Positions 15,635 through 23,453 of a stretch of 46,714 nt of DNA are shown piece by piece. Source of the stretch: Phycicoccus sp. Soil748 (GTDB taxonomy: Bacteria > Actinomycetota > Actinomycetes > Actinomycetales > Dermatophilaceae); contig NZ_LMSC01000006.1 of assembly GCF_001428025.1 (NCBI RefSeq), positions 304,269 to 350,982 on the forward strand, in the 5' to 3' direction. Position 1 is the first letter of the stretch, and each line of letters starts with the position of its first letter. Both the position numbers and the translations under genes were made by a program. Under the pieces are notes generated by a model that did not search any database, was not told the origin of the DNA, and worked only from the letters and a program-made list of their open reading frames with translations.

Positions 15635-16591
15635 GTGAGCAACGGGGCCTGGGTCGCGGCCGTCGACGCCTGTGTCGCCGCGGTCGACATCGGCGGCTCC
15701 GGCCTGCGGGTGCAGGTGCTGCGCGGTGGGCAGACCGGCCCGGTGCGCACTGCCCCCGGGGTGCGTATCCAGCCCGGCGGGATCGACGTGCCGACCCTGG
15801 CGCTCGCGGCCCGGGGTCTGCTCGCGCAAGAGCTGGAGGACAGAGCCCCCGACGTCGTGGTGTGGTCGATGCGTGGGCTGCTCTTCCTCGCCGACCGAGA
15901 CGAGGTGCTGCGTACGGTGCGGTCGACCCTCAGAGCCGCGCGCACCGTCGTCGTCAGCGACGCCGTCGCCAACCTCGTGGGCGCCCTCGGCGGCCTGCGC
16001 CCCGGAGCCGTGGTTGCGGCCGGGACCGGGGCGGTCGCGTTCGGCACGGACTTCGCCGAGACCTGGCGTCGGGTCGACGGCTGGGGCCACGTGCTCGGCG
16101 ACGTGGGTTCGGCTGCCTGGCTCGGCCTCGAGGGACTGCGGGCGGCCCTGCGCGCACACGACGGACTGCCTTCGGGTTCGCGGGCGCTGCTGCGGTCGAG
16201 TACGGCGGCGTTCGGTGAGCCGGCGACGTGGCCGCGGCAGGTGATGAACGCGCCCGACGCCCCCGAGCGGCTGGCAGAATTCGCCCCCGCCGTCGCGGAC
16301 GCGGCAGCCACCGACCCGGTCTGCGCCGACCTGTGCACCCGAGGGGGAGAGGGACTGGGCGACGCGCTGCTCGCCGCGGCGGCGGGCCTGCCCGACCCCG
16401 TACTGGCCGCGACCGGAGGGGTGCTCGGTGCCACACCCGTGCGGGAAGCGTTGGAGCAGCGGCTCGCTCGCGACGGGCGGGCGCTCACCGCGGCCGAGGG
16501 CAGCGCGCTCGACGGCGCCCGGCTGCTGGGTGCCCACCTCGTGGAGACGGGCGGCCTCCCCACGCACGCGTCATACCTGCTCATCGGCTGA
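15635..16591 (+). CDS. BadF/BadG-type amino-sugar kinase (probable MurNAc/GlcNAc kinase)
   Basis: 318 residues of the BadF/BadG/BcrA/BcrD ATPase family, which includes GlcNAc kinase and clostridial MurK. Visible motifs are the phosphate-1 loop AAVDIGGSG (about 14-22), VSDAVANLVG, the second phosphate loop VVAAGTGAVAFG, and GWGHVLGDVGSAAWLG. It should phosphorylate the imported sugar at O6, making MurQ's substrate. A separate kinase is needed because an ABC importer, unlike the PTS permease MurP, does not phosphorylate its cargo. The GTG start gives an N-terminus in which VAAVD occurs twice; a start closer to the second copy is possible. It is the last gene of the operon and is followed by a hairpin. 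Confidence 0.85.
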   Translation: MSNGAWVAAVDACVAAVDIGGSGLRVQVLRGGQTGPVRTAPGVRIQPGGIDVPTLALAARGLLAQELEDRAPDVVVWSMRGLLFLADRDEVLRTVRSTLRAARTVVVSDAVANLVGALGGLRPGAVVAAGTGAVAFGTDFAETWRRVDGWGHVLGDVGSAAWLGLEGLRAALRAHDGLPSGSRALLRSSTAAFGEPATWPRQVMNAPDAPERLAEFAPAVADAAATDPVCADLCTRGGEGLGDALLAAAAGLPDPVLAATGGVLGATPVREALEQRLARDGRALTAAEGSALDGARLLGAHLVETGGLPTHASYLLIG

Positions 16592-16593
16592 CA

Positions 16594-16614
16594 CCCCACG
16601 AACGGCCCGTGGGG
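16594..16614 (+). terminator. Hairpin after the kinase gene
   Basis: CCCCACG (16594-16600) and CGTGGGG (16608-16614) form a 7-bp stem with a 7-nt loop, starting 2 bases after the kinase stop. There is no T-run, so it may be a weak or factor-assisted terminator of the salvage operon. Confidence 0.5.
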
Positions 16615-16631
16615 CGAGCAAGAAGGGCAAG

Positions 16632-16686
16632 GAGAAAGGCCCCCGCGCAAGCTTGGGGGCCATCTCGTGTGGCGGAGGACAGGGGA
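16632..16686. repeat. 55-bp direct repeat, copy 1 (tRNA-Ser 3' end plus terminator)
   Basis: This matches 16755-16809 at 54 of 55 bases (C/T at 16680/16803). It carries the last 13 or so bases of a tRNA-Ser (minus strand, including CCA) and the downstream terminator hairpin (GGCCCCC at 16638-16644, GGGGGCC at 16655-16661). The body of a tRNA is not recognisable beyond it. Confidence 0.9.
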
Positions 16687-16754
16687 CCCGCCTTCGCGGC
16701 CGGCTCGTTCCTCGCCGCCCGCTCAGGCTCCCGTCACCACCTACCTCCGCACAT

Positions 16755-16784
16755 GAGAAAGGCCCCCGCGCAAGCTTGGGGGCC
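16755..16784 (-). terminator. Intrinsic terminator of tRNA-Ser
   Basis: On the minus strand, a GGCCCCC/GGGGGCC stem with a 10-nt loop is followed by TTTCTC. It begins 8 bases after the encoded CCA. This is a good factor-independent terminator. Confidence 0.75.
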
Positions 16785-16809
16785 ATCTCGTGTGGCGGAG
16801 GATAGGGGA
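16755..16809. repeat. 55-bp direct repeat, copy 2 (overlaps the intact tRNA-Ser 3' end)
   Basis: This second copy spans the 3' end of the working tRNA-Ser gene and its terminator. It lies 123 bases from copy 1, and 68 bases of unrelated sequence lie between the copies. Confidence 0.9.
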
Positions 16810-16880
16810 TTCGAACCCCTGAGAGCTTTCACTCAACACGCTTTCCAAGCGTGCGCACTAGGCCACTATGCGAATCCTCC
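16793..16880 (-). tRNA. serT: tRNA-Ser (GGA), CCA encoded
   Basis: On the minus strand the gene starts GGAGGATTCG and ends TCCTCCG then CCA. The acceptor stem GGAGGAT pairs perfectly with ATCCTCC. The anticodon arm CACGC-TTGGAAA-GCGTG has anticodon GGA (serine UCC/UCU). A long variable arm (GAG/CTC stem) confirms a class II serine tRNA, and the T arm contains GGGGTTCGAATCCCC. The 3' end is part of a 55-bp repeat whose other copy lies 123 bases away. Confidence 0.96.
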
Positions 16881-16887
16881 GCGGGCG

Positions 16888-16893
16888 AGGCTA
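16888..16893 (-). promoter_or_regulatory. Possible -10 of tRNA-Ser (TAGCCT)
   Basis: TAGCCT lies seven bases before the mature 5' end of tRNA-Ser on the minus strand. This would put transcription start at or beside tRNA base 1. No convincing -35 is seen. Confidence 0.35.
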
Positions 16894-16921
16894 CACGGGC
16901 GGGGGCCCCGTCCTGAAATCG

Positions 16922-17383
16922 TCAGCTGGGGGAGCCTGCCGGGGGTCCCACGAGCAGCGCGAGAGTGGTCAGCGCAGCCACCGCGAGGAGCGCCACGGCG
17001 GCCGCGGCGAGGGGTCGGGCGAGCATGCGCGCCTGCACCCTCTCGGGCAGCGAACGCGGGGTCTCGCCCCCGACGGAGAGCCGCCAGCCGCCCTCGAGCA
17101 GGTGGCGGCGCTCGGCCCGCCAGTCGAACCACACGGTCATGAACGGCGGTACGGCGCTGGCGAGCCCGAGCAGCGTCACGCCCGCCGACCAGCGCTGGTT
17201 CACGGCGACGAACAGCGTGCCGAGGCAGTAGGCGATGAACACGATGCCGTGCAGCATGCCGAACACCTGCACGCCCAGCTCGGTGGTGCGGGTGGCGTAC
17301 TTGAGCACCATCCCGAGCAACAGCAGGGCCCAGGTCGTGGCCTCGGCGACGGCGAGGCGGCGGAAGAGGACGAGCGGTGACAT
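16922..17383 (-). CDS. DUF3817 domain membrane protein
   Basis: 153 residues from ATG 17383, chosen because GGAG sits five bases upstream. A longer frame to 17431 adds a non-conserved, proline-rich N-terminus. Three hydrophobic segments make up the DUF3817 module (LFRRLAVAEATTWALLLLG; VFGMLHGIVFIAYC; SAGVTLLGLASAVPPF), and a fourth helix lies near the C-terminus. DUF3817 proteins are small actinobacterial membrane proteins of unknown function. The gene ends about 40 bases from tRNA-Ser on the same strand. Confidence 0.8.
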   Translation of the reverse strand: MSPLVLFRRLAVAEATTWALLLLGMVLKYATRTTELGVQVFGMLHGIVFIAYCLGTLFVAVNQRWSAGVTLLGLASAVPPFMTVWFDWRAERRHLLEGGWRLSVGGETPRSLPERVQARMLARPLAAAAVALLAVAALTTLALLVGPPAGSPS

Positions 17384-17446
17384 GGGGGCTCCGGGGTCGG
17401 TGCGGACGACGTGCGGGGGATGTCGGCCCATTGTCTCAAGAGGGGA

Positions 17447-17477
17447 TTGGCTGCCACGGCACGGCCCCGTCTACACT
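17447..17477 (+). promoter_or_regulatory. Predicted promoter of SRP RNA
   Basis: TTGGCT (17447-17452) and TACACT (17472-17477) are separated by 19 bases. The -10 lies seven bases before the predicted 5' end of the SRP RNA. Confidence 0.5.
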
Positions 17478-17484
17478 GGCGACC

Positions 17485-17574
17485 GGCACCCCGCGTGGTG
17501 GTACCTCTCCGAACTCCCCCAGGGCAGGAATGCAGCAAGGGTAGGAGAGCTCTTCCAGGTACGCGGGGTGTCCC
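17485..17574 (+). ncRNA. ffs: Signal recognition particle RNA, small bacterial (4.5S) type
   Basis: The outer arms GGCACCCCGCGT (17485-17496) and ACGCGGGGTGTCC (17561-17573) pair. An inner stem follows (GGTACCTCTCC with GGAGAGCTCTTCCAGGTAC, imperfect), and the apex holds the conserved symmetric and asymmetric loops (CCAGGGCAGGAA, then GCAGCAAGGG). This is the Ffh-binding domain of bacterial 4.5S RNA. The length of about 90 nt is typical of actinomycetes. The neighbourhood (tRNA-Ser, dnaX, recR) is the usual one for ffs in this phylum. The ends are good to a few bases. Confidence 0.93.
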
Positions 17575-17582
17575 TGTGTCTG

Positions 17583-17623
17583 CGGGGCTTCAGGCCGGGG
17601 TTGGCTCACGCCCTGAGCCCGCG
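17583..17623 (+). terminator. Hairpin after SRP RNA
   Basis: GGGCT-T-CAGGC pairs with GCCCTG-AGCCC with one bulge. It begins about 10 bases after the SRP RNA and lies just before the convergent membrane-protein gene. Confidence 0.5.
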
Positions 17624-17629
17624 CGGAGG

Positions 17630-19036
17630 TCAGGCGCGGTGGGCCTCGTCGAGGCGGCGTACGCGGCGCATCCCGAAGATCGCGGTGCCGGCGGTGAAGA
17701 GCACCAGCACCACGAGCCCGTGGCCGACCCCCGAACGCCCCAGGGCCGCGGTCGCCGCGACGACACCGACGACGGCGAGCAGCAGCGGCCGTGAGTACCA
17801 GAACACGACCGAGATGACGGCCGAGCCACCCGAGAACAGCGACACCGGCGGCAGCCCGCGGAACGCCGCCATGAGGTGCGCCGCGGCGACGAGCCCGGTC
17901 ACGGCCAGCGGCCACCAGATCGCGGTGGTCCCTGCCGACGGGGACGTGATCGTGGTGACCGCCCCGGTGAGGAGGGCCACGACGGCGTACAGGGCCGACG
18001 GCACGAGCAGGTGGGCCCTGGCCTCGTCGCGGAACGGCAGCCCGATGAGCGCCGGCGTCCCGGCGTTGTCGCCCTGCAGGCGCACACCCTCCGACCACGC
18101 GCCATACCCGAGGTAGGCGGCGAGGATGCCCACGAAGGCGACGATGCTGGGTACGCCCGGGGTCGTGGAGTGGGCCAGCGCCCAGGAGCCTCCGACGGTG
18201 AGGACCAGGCCGGCCACGACCGCCCCGGGGGAGCGGCGCAGGCCCAGGGCGTCGCGCGCGGCGACGACGCCGACCGGCCCGTGGGCGCGAAGGCGGGTGT
18301 GGCGCAAGCGGGTGTTGGGCGCCGCGACGTCGAGTCGTGCGGCGCGCAGGTCGCCGGCGAGGACGGCGCCACCGACGGTGACCGCCCGGGCCGACTGGGT
18401 GCGCAGGCCGACGTGGTGCAGGGCGCGCAGCGACCGCCGTTCGCGCAGGACCGTCGAGGGCCCCCGCATGCCGGTCGGCCACGAGCGCACCTGGCCCCAC
18501 AGCCACGCGCCGGCGACGGCGAGGCCGAGCAGGATTCCGCCCAGCGTGGAGGGCAGCAGCGCGAGCGGCGAGGCGACCTTGGCCACGACCATGCCGGTGC
18601 CGACCACCGCGCCGGTGAGCAGCCCGCCGAGCAGGCAGGCCAGGAAGCTGAGGCGCCACCAGCGCCGCAGGACCACCGCGCGGTCGAGCGCGCTCGTCGC
18701 GACGTGGTCGAGGTAGGGCAGGTCGGGCACCACCGGTCCGCGGATCGACCCGACGCGGAACGCGAGCAGCACCAGGGCGAGCACGACGGCGCCGATGACC
18801 AGCACCCCCTGCACCCCCGTGAGGTGGCGCGACAGCCAGGCCGGGTCGACGAAGATGAAGAACGCGCGCGAGGCCGGGACCCCGTAGACCAGGGAGGCGA
18901 TGACGGCGACGTAGGCGGCGTACACCGCGTTGCCCGCGCTCCGGTCGGCCTCGCCGCCGTGGATCACCTCGCGCGCCTGCGCGAGGCGCTCGCGGTCGGT
19001 GGTGGGCGCGCTGGCCGGGGTGGTGGTCGCGCTCAT
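17630..19036 (-). CDS. Multi-spanning ABC exporter membrane subunit (DUF6297-like)
   Basis: 468 residues from ATG 19036, which overlaps the stop of the ATPase gene (ATGA). There are about ten membrane segments in two groups of four to six (about 35-185 and 270-455), separated by a polar, Arg-rich loop of roughly 90 residues. It does not look like a standard ABC-2 permease. It resembles the large actinobacterial membrane proteins annotated DUF6297 that accompany an ATPase, although that family name is from memory. It very likely forms an exporter with the adjacent ATPase; no cargo is suggested. Longer open frames upstream of 19036 are shadows of the ATPase gene. Confidence 0.75.
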   Translation of the reverse strand: MSATTTPASAPTTDRERLAQAREVIHGGEADRSAGNAVYAAYVAVIASLVYGVPASRAFFIFVDPAWLSRHLTGVQGVLVIGAVVLALVLLAFRVGSIRGPVVPDLPYLDHVATSALDRAVVLRRWWRLSFLACLLGGLLTGAVVGTGMVVAKVASPLALLPSTLGGILLGLAVAGAWLWGQVRSWPTGMRGPSTVLRERRSLRALHHVGLRTQSARAVTVGGAVLAGDLRAARLDVAAPNTRLRHTRLRAHGPVGVVAARDALGLRRSPGAVVAGLVLTVGGSWALAHSTTPGVPSIVAFVGILAAYLGYGAWSEGVRLQGDNAGTPALIGLPFRDEARAHLLVPSALYAVVALLTGAVTTITSPSAGTTAIWWPLAVTGLVAAAHLMAAFRGLPPVSLFSGGSAVISVVFWYSRPLLLAVVGVVAATAALGRSGVGHGLVVLVLFTAGTAIFGMRRVRRLDEAHRA

Positions 19037-19731
19037 GCGCCGGTGATGTCGAGGACCTTGTCGGCCAGCGCCGAGGTCATCACCGGGTCGTGGCAGGCGA
19101 CGACGAGCGCCGTGCCGGAGGCCTTGCGCGCGCGCAGGATCTCGGTGAGCAGCTCGCGCTTGTGGGTGTCGAGGCGCTGCTCGGGCTCGTCGAGCAGCAG
19201 CACCTGGGACGGCCGGAACAGCACCATCGCGAGGTGGAAGAGCTGCTGCTGCCCGGAGGAGAGCTCGTGGGGGAACCGCTCGGAGAGGTGGTCGATCTCG
19301 AGGGTGGCCAGCATCGCGTCGGCCCGCTCGTCGGCGGTGTCGATCGCCCCGCCCCACGTCGAGTCGATGAGCACGAGGTGGTCGATGAGCGTGAGGTCGC
19401 GGTATGCCGTGGGCGAGCCGACCAGCGCCGCGACCCGCGCGCGGGTCGCCGCGTCGCGTTCGTCGAGGGGTCCGTCGTCGAGGGTGGCGGTGCCGGTGGA
19501 GGGCTCGAGGGCGCCGGCGAGGACCTTGAGCAGGGTCGTCTTGCCGCTGCCGTTGGCGCCGCGCAGCACGACGCACCGGCCCGAGCGGACGGTGAGGCTG
19601 ACCGGCGCCAGCAGCACCGCCCCCTCGATGTCCTTGCCGGCCTTGGACACCTTGATGGTGACCGGTGCGGCAGGGGTGCCGTCACCCGTGGCGGTGACCG
19701 CGTCGCCGGCCTGAGCTCGTCGTCCGAACAT
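19033..19731 (-). CDS. ABC transporter ATP-binding protein
   Basis: 232 residues. Walker A is GANGSGKTT, the signature is LSSGQQQLFHLA and Walker B is VLLLDEPEQRLD. The Q-rich signature and the EQRLD after Walker B differ from drug-export ATPases (usually SGLD). GGGAGG lies upstream of ATG 19731. It overlaps the membrane subunit gene by 4 bases, so the two form one operon. Its N-terminal 25 residues are poorly conserved. Confidence 0.88.
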   Translation of the reverse strand: MFGRRAQAGDAVTATGDGTPAAPVTIKVSKAGKDIEGAVLLAPVSLTVRSGRCVVLRGANGSGKTTLLKVLAGALEPSTGTATLDDGPLDERDAATRARVAALVGSPTAYRDLTLIDHLVLIDSTWGGAIDTADERADAMLATLEIDHLSERFPHELSSGQQQLFHLAMVLFRPSQVLLLDEPEQRLDTHKRELLTEILRARKASGTALVVACHDPVMTSALADKVLDITGA

Positions 19732-19891
19732 GGACCTCCCTCGTCACCGGCCAGTGTGTCACCGGGTCGCGGGCGGCCGTGCCGGCAGCCTCAGGAACGG
19801 TTCAGGGAGCCCGGGGTTGGCGCGGGGACGAGTCCGGCACGGGCCCCTGCGGAGCCCTCGGCGGCGGGTGCCTCGTGTCAGGCGCGGCGAC

Positions 19892-19897
19892 TAGGGT
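19892..19897 (+). promoter_or_regulatory. Predicted leaderless -10 (TAGGGT) of dnaX
   Basis: TAGGGT ends seven bases before GTG 19905. There is no ribosome site or -35. It also supports choosing this start for dnaX. Confidence 0.5.
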
Positions 19898-19904
19898 TCC
19901 CCTC

Positions 19905-22268
19905 GTGAGCACCGCCCTGTACCGCCGCTACCGGCCCGAGTCCTTCGCCGACGTCATCGGGCAGGAGCACGTCACCGAGCCGCTCATGCAGGCGCTGCGC
20001 ACCGGCCGCGTCAACCACGCCTACCTGTTCTCCGGCCCCCGCGGCTGCGGCAAGACCACCAGCGCCCGCATCCTGGCGCGCTGCCTCAACTGCGAGCATG
20101 GCCCGACCCCCGACCCGTGTGGCGTGTGCGAGTCGTGCGTGGCGCTGGCCCGAGGCGGCTCCGGCTCGGTCGACGTCATCGAGATCGACGCCGCCAGCCA
20201 CGGTGGTGTCGACGACGCCCGCGACCTGCGCGAGCGCGCGTCCTACGGCCCGGCGCAGAGCCGCTTCAAGATCTACATCATCGACGAGGCCCACATGGTC
20301 ACCCCGCAGGGCTTCAACGCCCTGCTCAAGATCGTCGAGGAGCCGCCGGAGCACGTGAAGTTCGTCTTCGCGACGACCGAGCCCGAGAAGGTCATCGGCA
20401 CCATCCGCAGCCGCACGCACCACTACCCCTTCCGCCTCGTGCCGCCGGGCCAGCTGTCCGACTACATGCAGCGGCTGTGCGAGCAGGAGGGCGTCGCCGT
20501 GGCGCCGGGGGTGCTGTCGTTCGTCACCCGCGCCGGCGGCGGCTCGGTCCGTGACTCCCTGTCCGTGCTCGACCAGCTCATCGCCGGGTCCACCGACGAG
20601 GGCCTCACCTACGAGAGCGCCGCGGCCCTGCTCGGGTTCACCGACGGCGAGCTGCTCGACGCCACCATCGACGCCTTCGCCGTGGGTGACGCCGCCGGGG
20701 TGTTCCACCAGGTCGACCGGGTCATCGAGACCGGGCTCGACCCCCGCCGGTTCGTCGAGGACCTGCTCGAGCGGCTGCGTGACCTCATCGTCGTCGCGGC
20801 CGTGCCCGACGGTGCCTCCTCGGTCCTGCGCGGCCTGCCGGAGGACCAGCTCGAGCGGATGCGCGAGCAGGCGGCGGCGTTCGGCAACGGCGCCCTGTCG
20901 CGGGCCGCCGACATCGTCAACGCCGGCCTCACCGAGATGTTCGGCGCCACGGCGCCCCGCCTGCAGCTCGAGCTCATCTGCGCCCGTGTCCTGCTCCCGG
21001 GTGCGTCCGGCGAGAGCGGGTACGCCGCACGCCTCGACCGCCTCGAGCGTCGCCTCGACGTCGAGGGCGTGCCCACCGTGGCCGCCCGCGCTCAGGCGCC
21101 GGTCCAGCCGGTCGCGTCCGCCGCCGCCCCGGAGCCCGTACCCGCCACCCCGCTGTCCGCGCCCTCGAGCGTCCGGGTGCCGGAGTCGTCCTCGCCGGAA
21201 CCCGCAGCCGTGCCGAAGTCGTCCCCAGCGCCGGAGACCGCCGCGGTGCCGGAGCCGGCCGCGGCGACCTCGGCGGCCGAGCAGTCCCAGCAGTCCCGAC
21301 CCGAGCCGGTTCAGCAGTCCCGTCCCGGGCCGGTCGCGTCAGTGGAGCCCGAGCGCGTCCCGCAGGCAACGGTCCAGCACGCACCGGTCCAGCAGACGCC
21401 GGCCAAGCCTGAGCCGCAGGAGGCCGGTCGGCCGCAGGCCGGTGGCCTCGACACTGCTGCCATCCGTCGCGCGTGGCCGGACATCCTGGCCTGGATCTTC
21501 AAGCACAAGCGCACGACCTGGACGCTGCTGTCGGAGCACGCGACCGTCCACGAGTTCGACGGTCGCCGGGTCATCCTCGGCATCTCGACCGTCGGCATCG
21601 CCAACACCTTCCGGCACGGCCCCCACGCCGACCTCGTCCGCCAGGCACTCATCGACGTGCTCGGCGTCGACGCCCGTGTCGAGGGCATCCCGGTCCCCGA
21701 CGCCCGCCTGTCGGCCCCCAGCGGCGAGTCCCACCCGGTGGTCGGTCGCGAGGAGACCTCCCAAGGCTTCCACGAGCCGGGTTCCGGAGCGTCGTCCTCG
21801 GGACCCGAGGCGGGAGGCGGACCCATGGCCGGGGCCGGTGCCTCCGGTCCGGCAAGCAGCGGGCACTCCAGCGGCGGGGCATCCTCCTCCGGTGACGCAG
21901 GCGGACGCGCAGCCGCCGCCTACGCAGCCACCGGTGCGGTGGCGCCCACGCCCGAGTCCGGAGACGGAGGCTGGGCCGGCGCCGCCTCCGCGCCGGGAAG
22001 CGGCCCCTCGTGGGCGACCGAGCCCGGCCCCGGCGCACCGGGTTCCCAGGGAGCGCCGGCCGTCGCCGTGGCCCCCGCCCCGCCCGGCTCCCTGCTGGCC
22101 CGAGCCAAGGCCGAGGTCGCCGCCGAGGAGCCCGAGCGCAAGCCGGAGACCTACGTGGCCGACGACAGCGCGGCCAGCGACGACGACGAGGACATCGAGG
22201 CGGTCGGCGACGTGGGTCGCCCCGTCATCGAGCGCATCCTCGGCGGCAGGGTCATCGACGAGGGCTGA
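19905..22268 (+). CDS. dnaX: DNA polymerase III subunit gamma/tau
   Basis: 787 residues. This is the clamp-loader ATPase that loads the sliding clamp and bridges polymerase and helicase. GTG 19905 gives the conserved N-terminus VSTALYRRYRPESFADVIGQ; a frame open to 19779 adds non-conserved residues. Walker A is GPRGCGKT at 44-51, the zinc module includes C63, C72, C75 and C78, and DEAHMVT and the SRC-like sensor region follow. After about residue 380 come a Pro/Ala/Glu/Val linker, a tau-like domain (WPDILAWIFKHKRTTWTLLSE) and a long Gly/Ser tail. No slippery AAAAAAG heptamer is seen, so a frameshifted gamma product is not evident. Confidence 0.95.
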   Translation: MSTALYRRYRPESFADVIGQEHVTEPLMQALRTGRVNHAYLFSGPRGCGKTTSARILARCLNCEHGPTPDPCGVCESCVALARGGSGSVDVIEIDAASHGGVDDARDLRERASYGPAQSRFKIYIIDEAHMVTPQGFNALLKIVEEPPEHVKFVFATTEPEKVIGTIRSRTHHYPFRLVPPGQLSDYMQRLCEQEGVAVAPGVLSFVTRAGGGSVRDSLSVLDQLIAGSTDEGLTYESAAALLGFTDGELLDATIDAFAVGDAAGVFHQVDRVIETGLDPRRFVEDLLERLRDLIVVAAVPDGASSVLRGLPEDQLERMREQAAAFGNGALSRAADIVNAGLTEMFGATAPRLQLELICARVLLPGASGESGYAARLDRLERRLDVEGVPTVAARAQAPVQPVASAAAPEPVPATPLSAPSSVRVPESSSPEPAAVPKSSPAPETAAVPEPAAATSAAEQSQQSRPEPVQQSRPGPVASVEPERVPQATVQHAPVQQTPAKPEPQEAGRPQAGGLDTAAIRRAWPDILAWIFKHKRTTWTLLSEHATVHEFDGRRVILGISTVGIANTFRHGPHADLVRQALIDVLGVDARVEGIPVPDARLSAPSGESHPVVGREETSQGFHEPGSGASSSGPEAGGGPMAGAGASGPASSGHSSGGASSSGDAGGRAAAAYAATGAVAPTPESGDGGWAGAASAPGSGPSWATEPGPGAPGSQGAPAVAVAPAPPGSLLARAKAEVAAEEPERKPETYVADDSAASDDDEDIEAVGDVGRPVIERILGGRVIDEG

Positions 22269-22272
22269 GCCC

Positions 22273-22827
22273 GTGTTGACCCGGCCGACCGCCGCCGAAC
22301 GAGCCGCCGCCCTCCCCGGTGACGGGCTCGTGGCCCCGGCGGACGTGGTCATGGACCGCGCGTTCAGCCTGCCGGCACCCCCGGATGCGGTCTGGCCGTG
22401 GCTGGTGCAGCTCGGCAAGCGGAGGGCCGGCTGGTACCTGCCGGGTTTCCTCGAGCGGGTCGTCCCGCCGTCGCGCAGGGGCCTGCGGCACCTCGACGAC
22501 CGGCTCGGGCACCTGGCGGTGGGTGACGTCATCCCCGACTGGGGCGGCCGCGACGCCACGTTCACGGTGGCCTCGCTCGAGCCGTCGCAGCACCTGCTCC
22601 ACACCTCCACCCGGGGACACACCCGCCTGACCTGGTGCCTGCGCCTCCGGCCCGAGGACGGCGGGGGCACCCGCCTGCACCTGCGGCTGCGCATGGCACC
22701 GGTGCGGCACCCGCTGCTCGCCGCGCGGTTCGGCGGCCTCGTCGACCAGCTGACGGTGATGGGCCTCGCGGCCGGGCTGCGCGAGCGCGTCCGGTCGGTG
22801 TCCGAGGCCCCACCGGCCGGTGGCTGA
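22273..22827 (+). CDS. SRPBCC-fold (START/polyketide cyclase-like) protein
   Basis: 184 residues with GTG 22273, 4 bases after the dnaX stop. The sequence runs from an N-terminal [20 protein letters not shown] strand-helix through [10 protein letters not shown] and a central [10 protein letters not shown] to a C-terminal amphipathic helix. This is the layout of SRPBCC hydrophobic-ligand-binding proteins. The ligand and role are unknown. The context suggests co-transcription with dnaX rather than a shared function. Confidence 0.75.
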   Translation: MLTRPTAAERAAALPGDGLVAPADVVMDRAFSLPAPPDAVWPWLVQLGKRRAGWYLPGFLERVVPPSRRGLRHLDDRLGHLAVGDVIPDWGGRDATFTVASLEPSQHLLHTSTRGHTRLTWCLRLRPEDGGGTRLHLRLRMAPVRHPLLAARFGGLVDQLTVMGLAAGLRERVRSVSEAPPAGG

Positions 22828-22840
22828 CACCGTCAGGGCA

Positions 22841-22846
22841 TAGGCT
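22841..22846 (+). promoter_or_regulatory. Predicted leaderless -10 (TAGGCT) of recR
   Basis: TAGGCT ends seven bases before GTG 22854. There is no ribosome site. Confidence 0.5.
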
Positions 22847-22853
22847 CACCCGT

Positions 22854-23453
22854 GTGTACGAAGGCGTGGTCCAGGACCTGATCGACGAGCTCGGGCGGCT
22901 GCCCGGGGTCGGCCCCAAGAGCGCCCAGCGCATCGCCTTCCACCTCCTGCAGTCCGACGCCGTCGACGTGAAGCGGCTGGTCGACGCGCTGACCGAGGTC
23001 AAGGCCAAGGTCCGCTTCTGCGCCACGTGCGGCAACGTCGCCGAGGGTGAGCAGTGCAAGATCTGCGCCGACCCCCGCCGCGACGCCAGCTCGATCTGTG
23101 TCGTCGAGGAGCCGAAGGACGTCGTCGCCATCGAGCGGACGCGCGAGTTCCGCGGTCGCTACCACGTGCTCGGCGGCGCGATCAGCCCCATCGAGGGCGT
23201 CGGCCCCGACGACCTGCGCATCAAGGAGCTCATGACCCGGCTCGCGTCCGGCGAGGTCACCGAGGTCATCATTGCCACCGACCCCAACCTCGAGGGCGAG
23301 GCCACGGCGAGCTACCTCGCCCGGTTCCTGCGGCCCATGGGGCTCAAGGTCACCCGGCTCGCCTCGGGCCTGCCGGTGGGTGGAGACCTGGAGTACGCGG
23401 ACGAGGTCACCCTCGGCCGCGCGTTCGAAGGAAGGCGGTTGCTCGATGTCTGA
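22854..23453 (+). CDS. recR: Recombination mediator RecR
   Basis: 199 residues, the standard length. RecR with RecF and RecO loads RecA on single-stranded gaps. The helix-hairpin-helix is [20 protein letters not shown] (about 11-30), the zinc finger uses C56, C59, C68 and C71, and the Toprim domain follows ([30 protein letters not shown]). GTG 22854 gives the conserved [13 protein letters not shown] start. The open frame upstream is out of context. The end overlaps the DUF5063 gene by 8 bases. Confidence 0.95.
   Translation: MYEGVVQDLIDELGRLPGVGPKSAQRIAFHLLQSDAVDVKRLVDALTEVKAKVRFCATCGNVAEGEQCKICADPRRDASSICVVEEPKDVVAIERTREFRGRYHVLGGAISPIEGVGPDDLRIKELMTRLASGEVTEVIIATDPNLEGEATASYLARFLRPMGLKVTRLASGLPVGGDLEYADEVTLGRAFEGRRLLDV

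Noticed and set aside
16673-16757. A second functional tRNA-Ser at repeat copy 1
   Set aside because: Only the 3' acceptor part is present. No anticodon arm, T loop or matching 5' half can be drawn from the remaining sequence.
16592-16921. A resident integrative element at tRNA-Ser
   Set aside because: Only 68 bp lie between the repeat copies and no integrase or other element gene is seen, so at most a scar remains.
19905-22268. Programmed frameshift in dnaX producing a gamma subunit
   Set aside because: No A- or T-rich slippery heptamer was found near the expected position. A single product is assumed.
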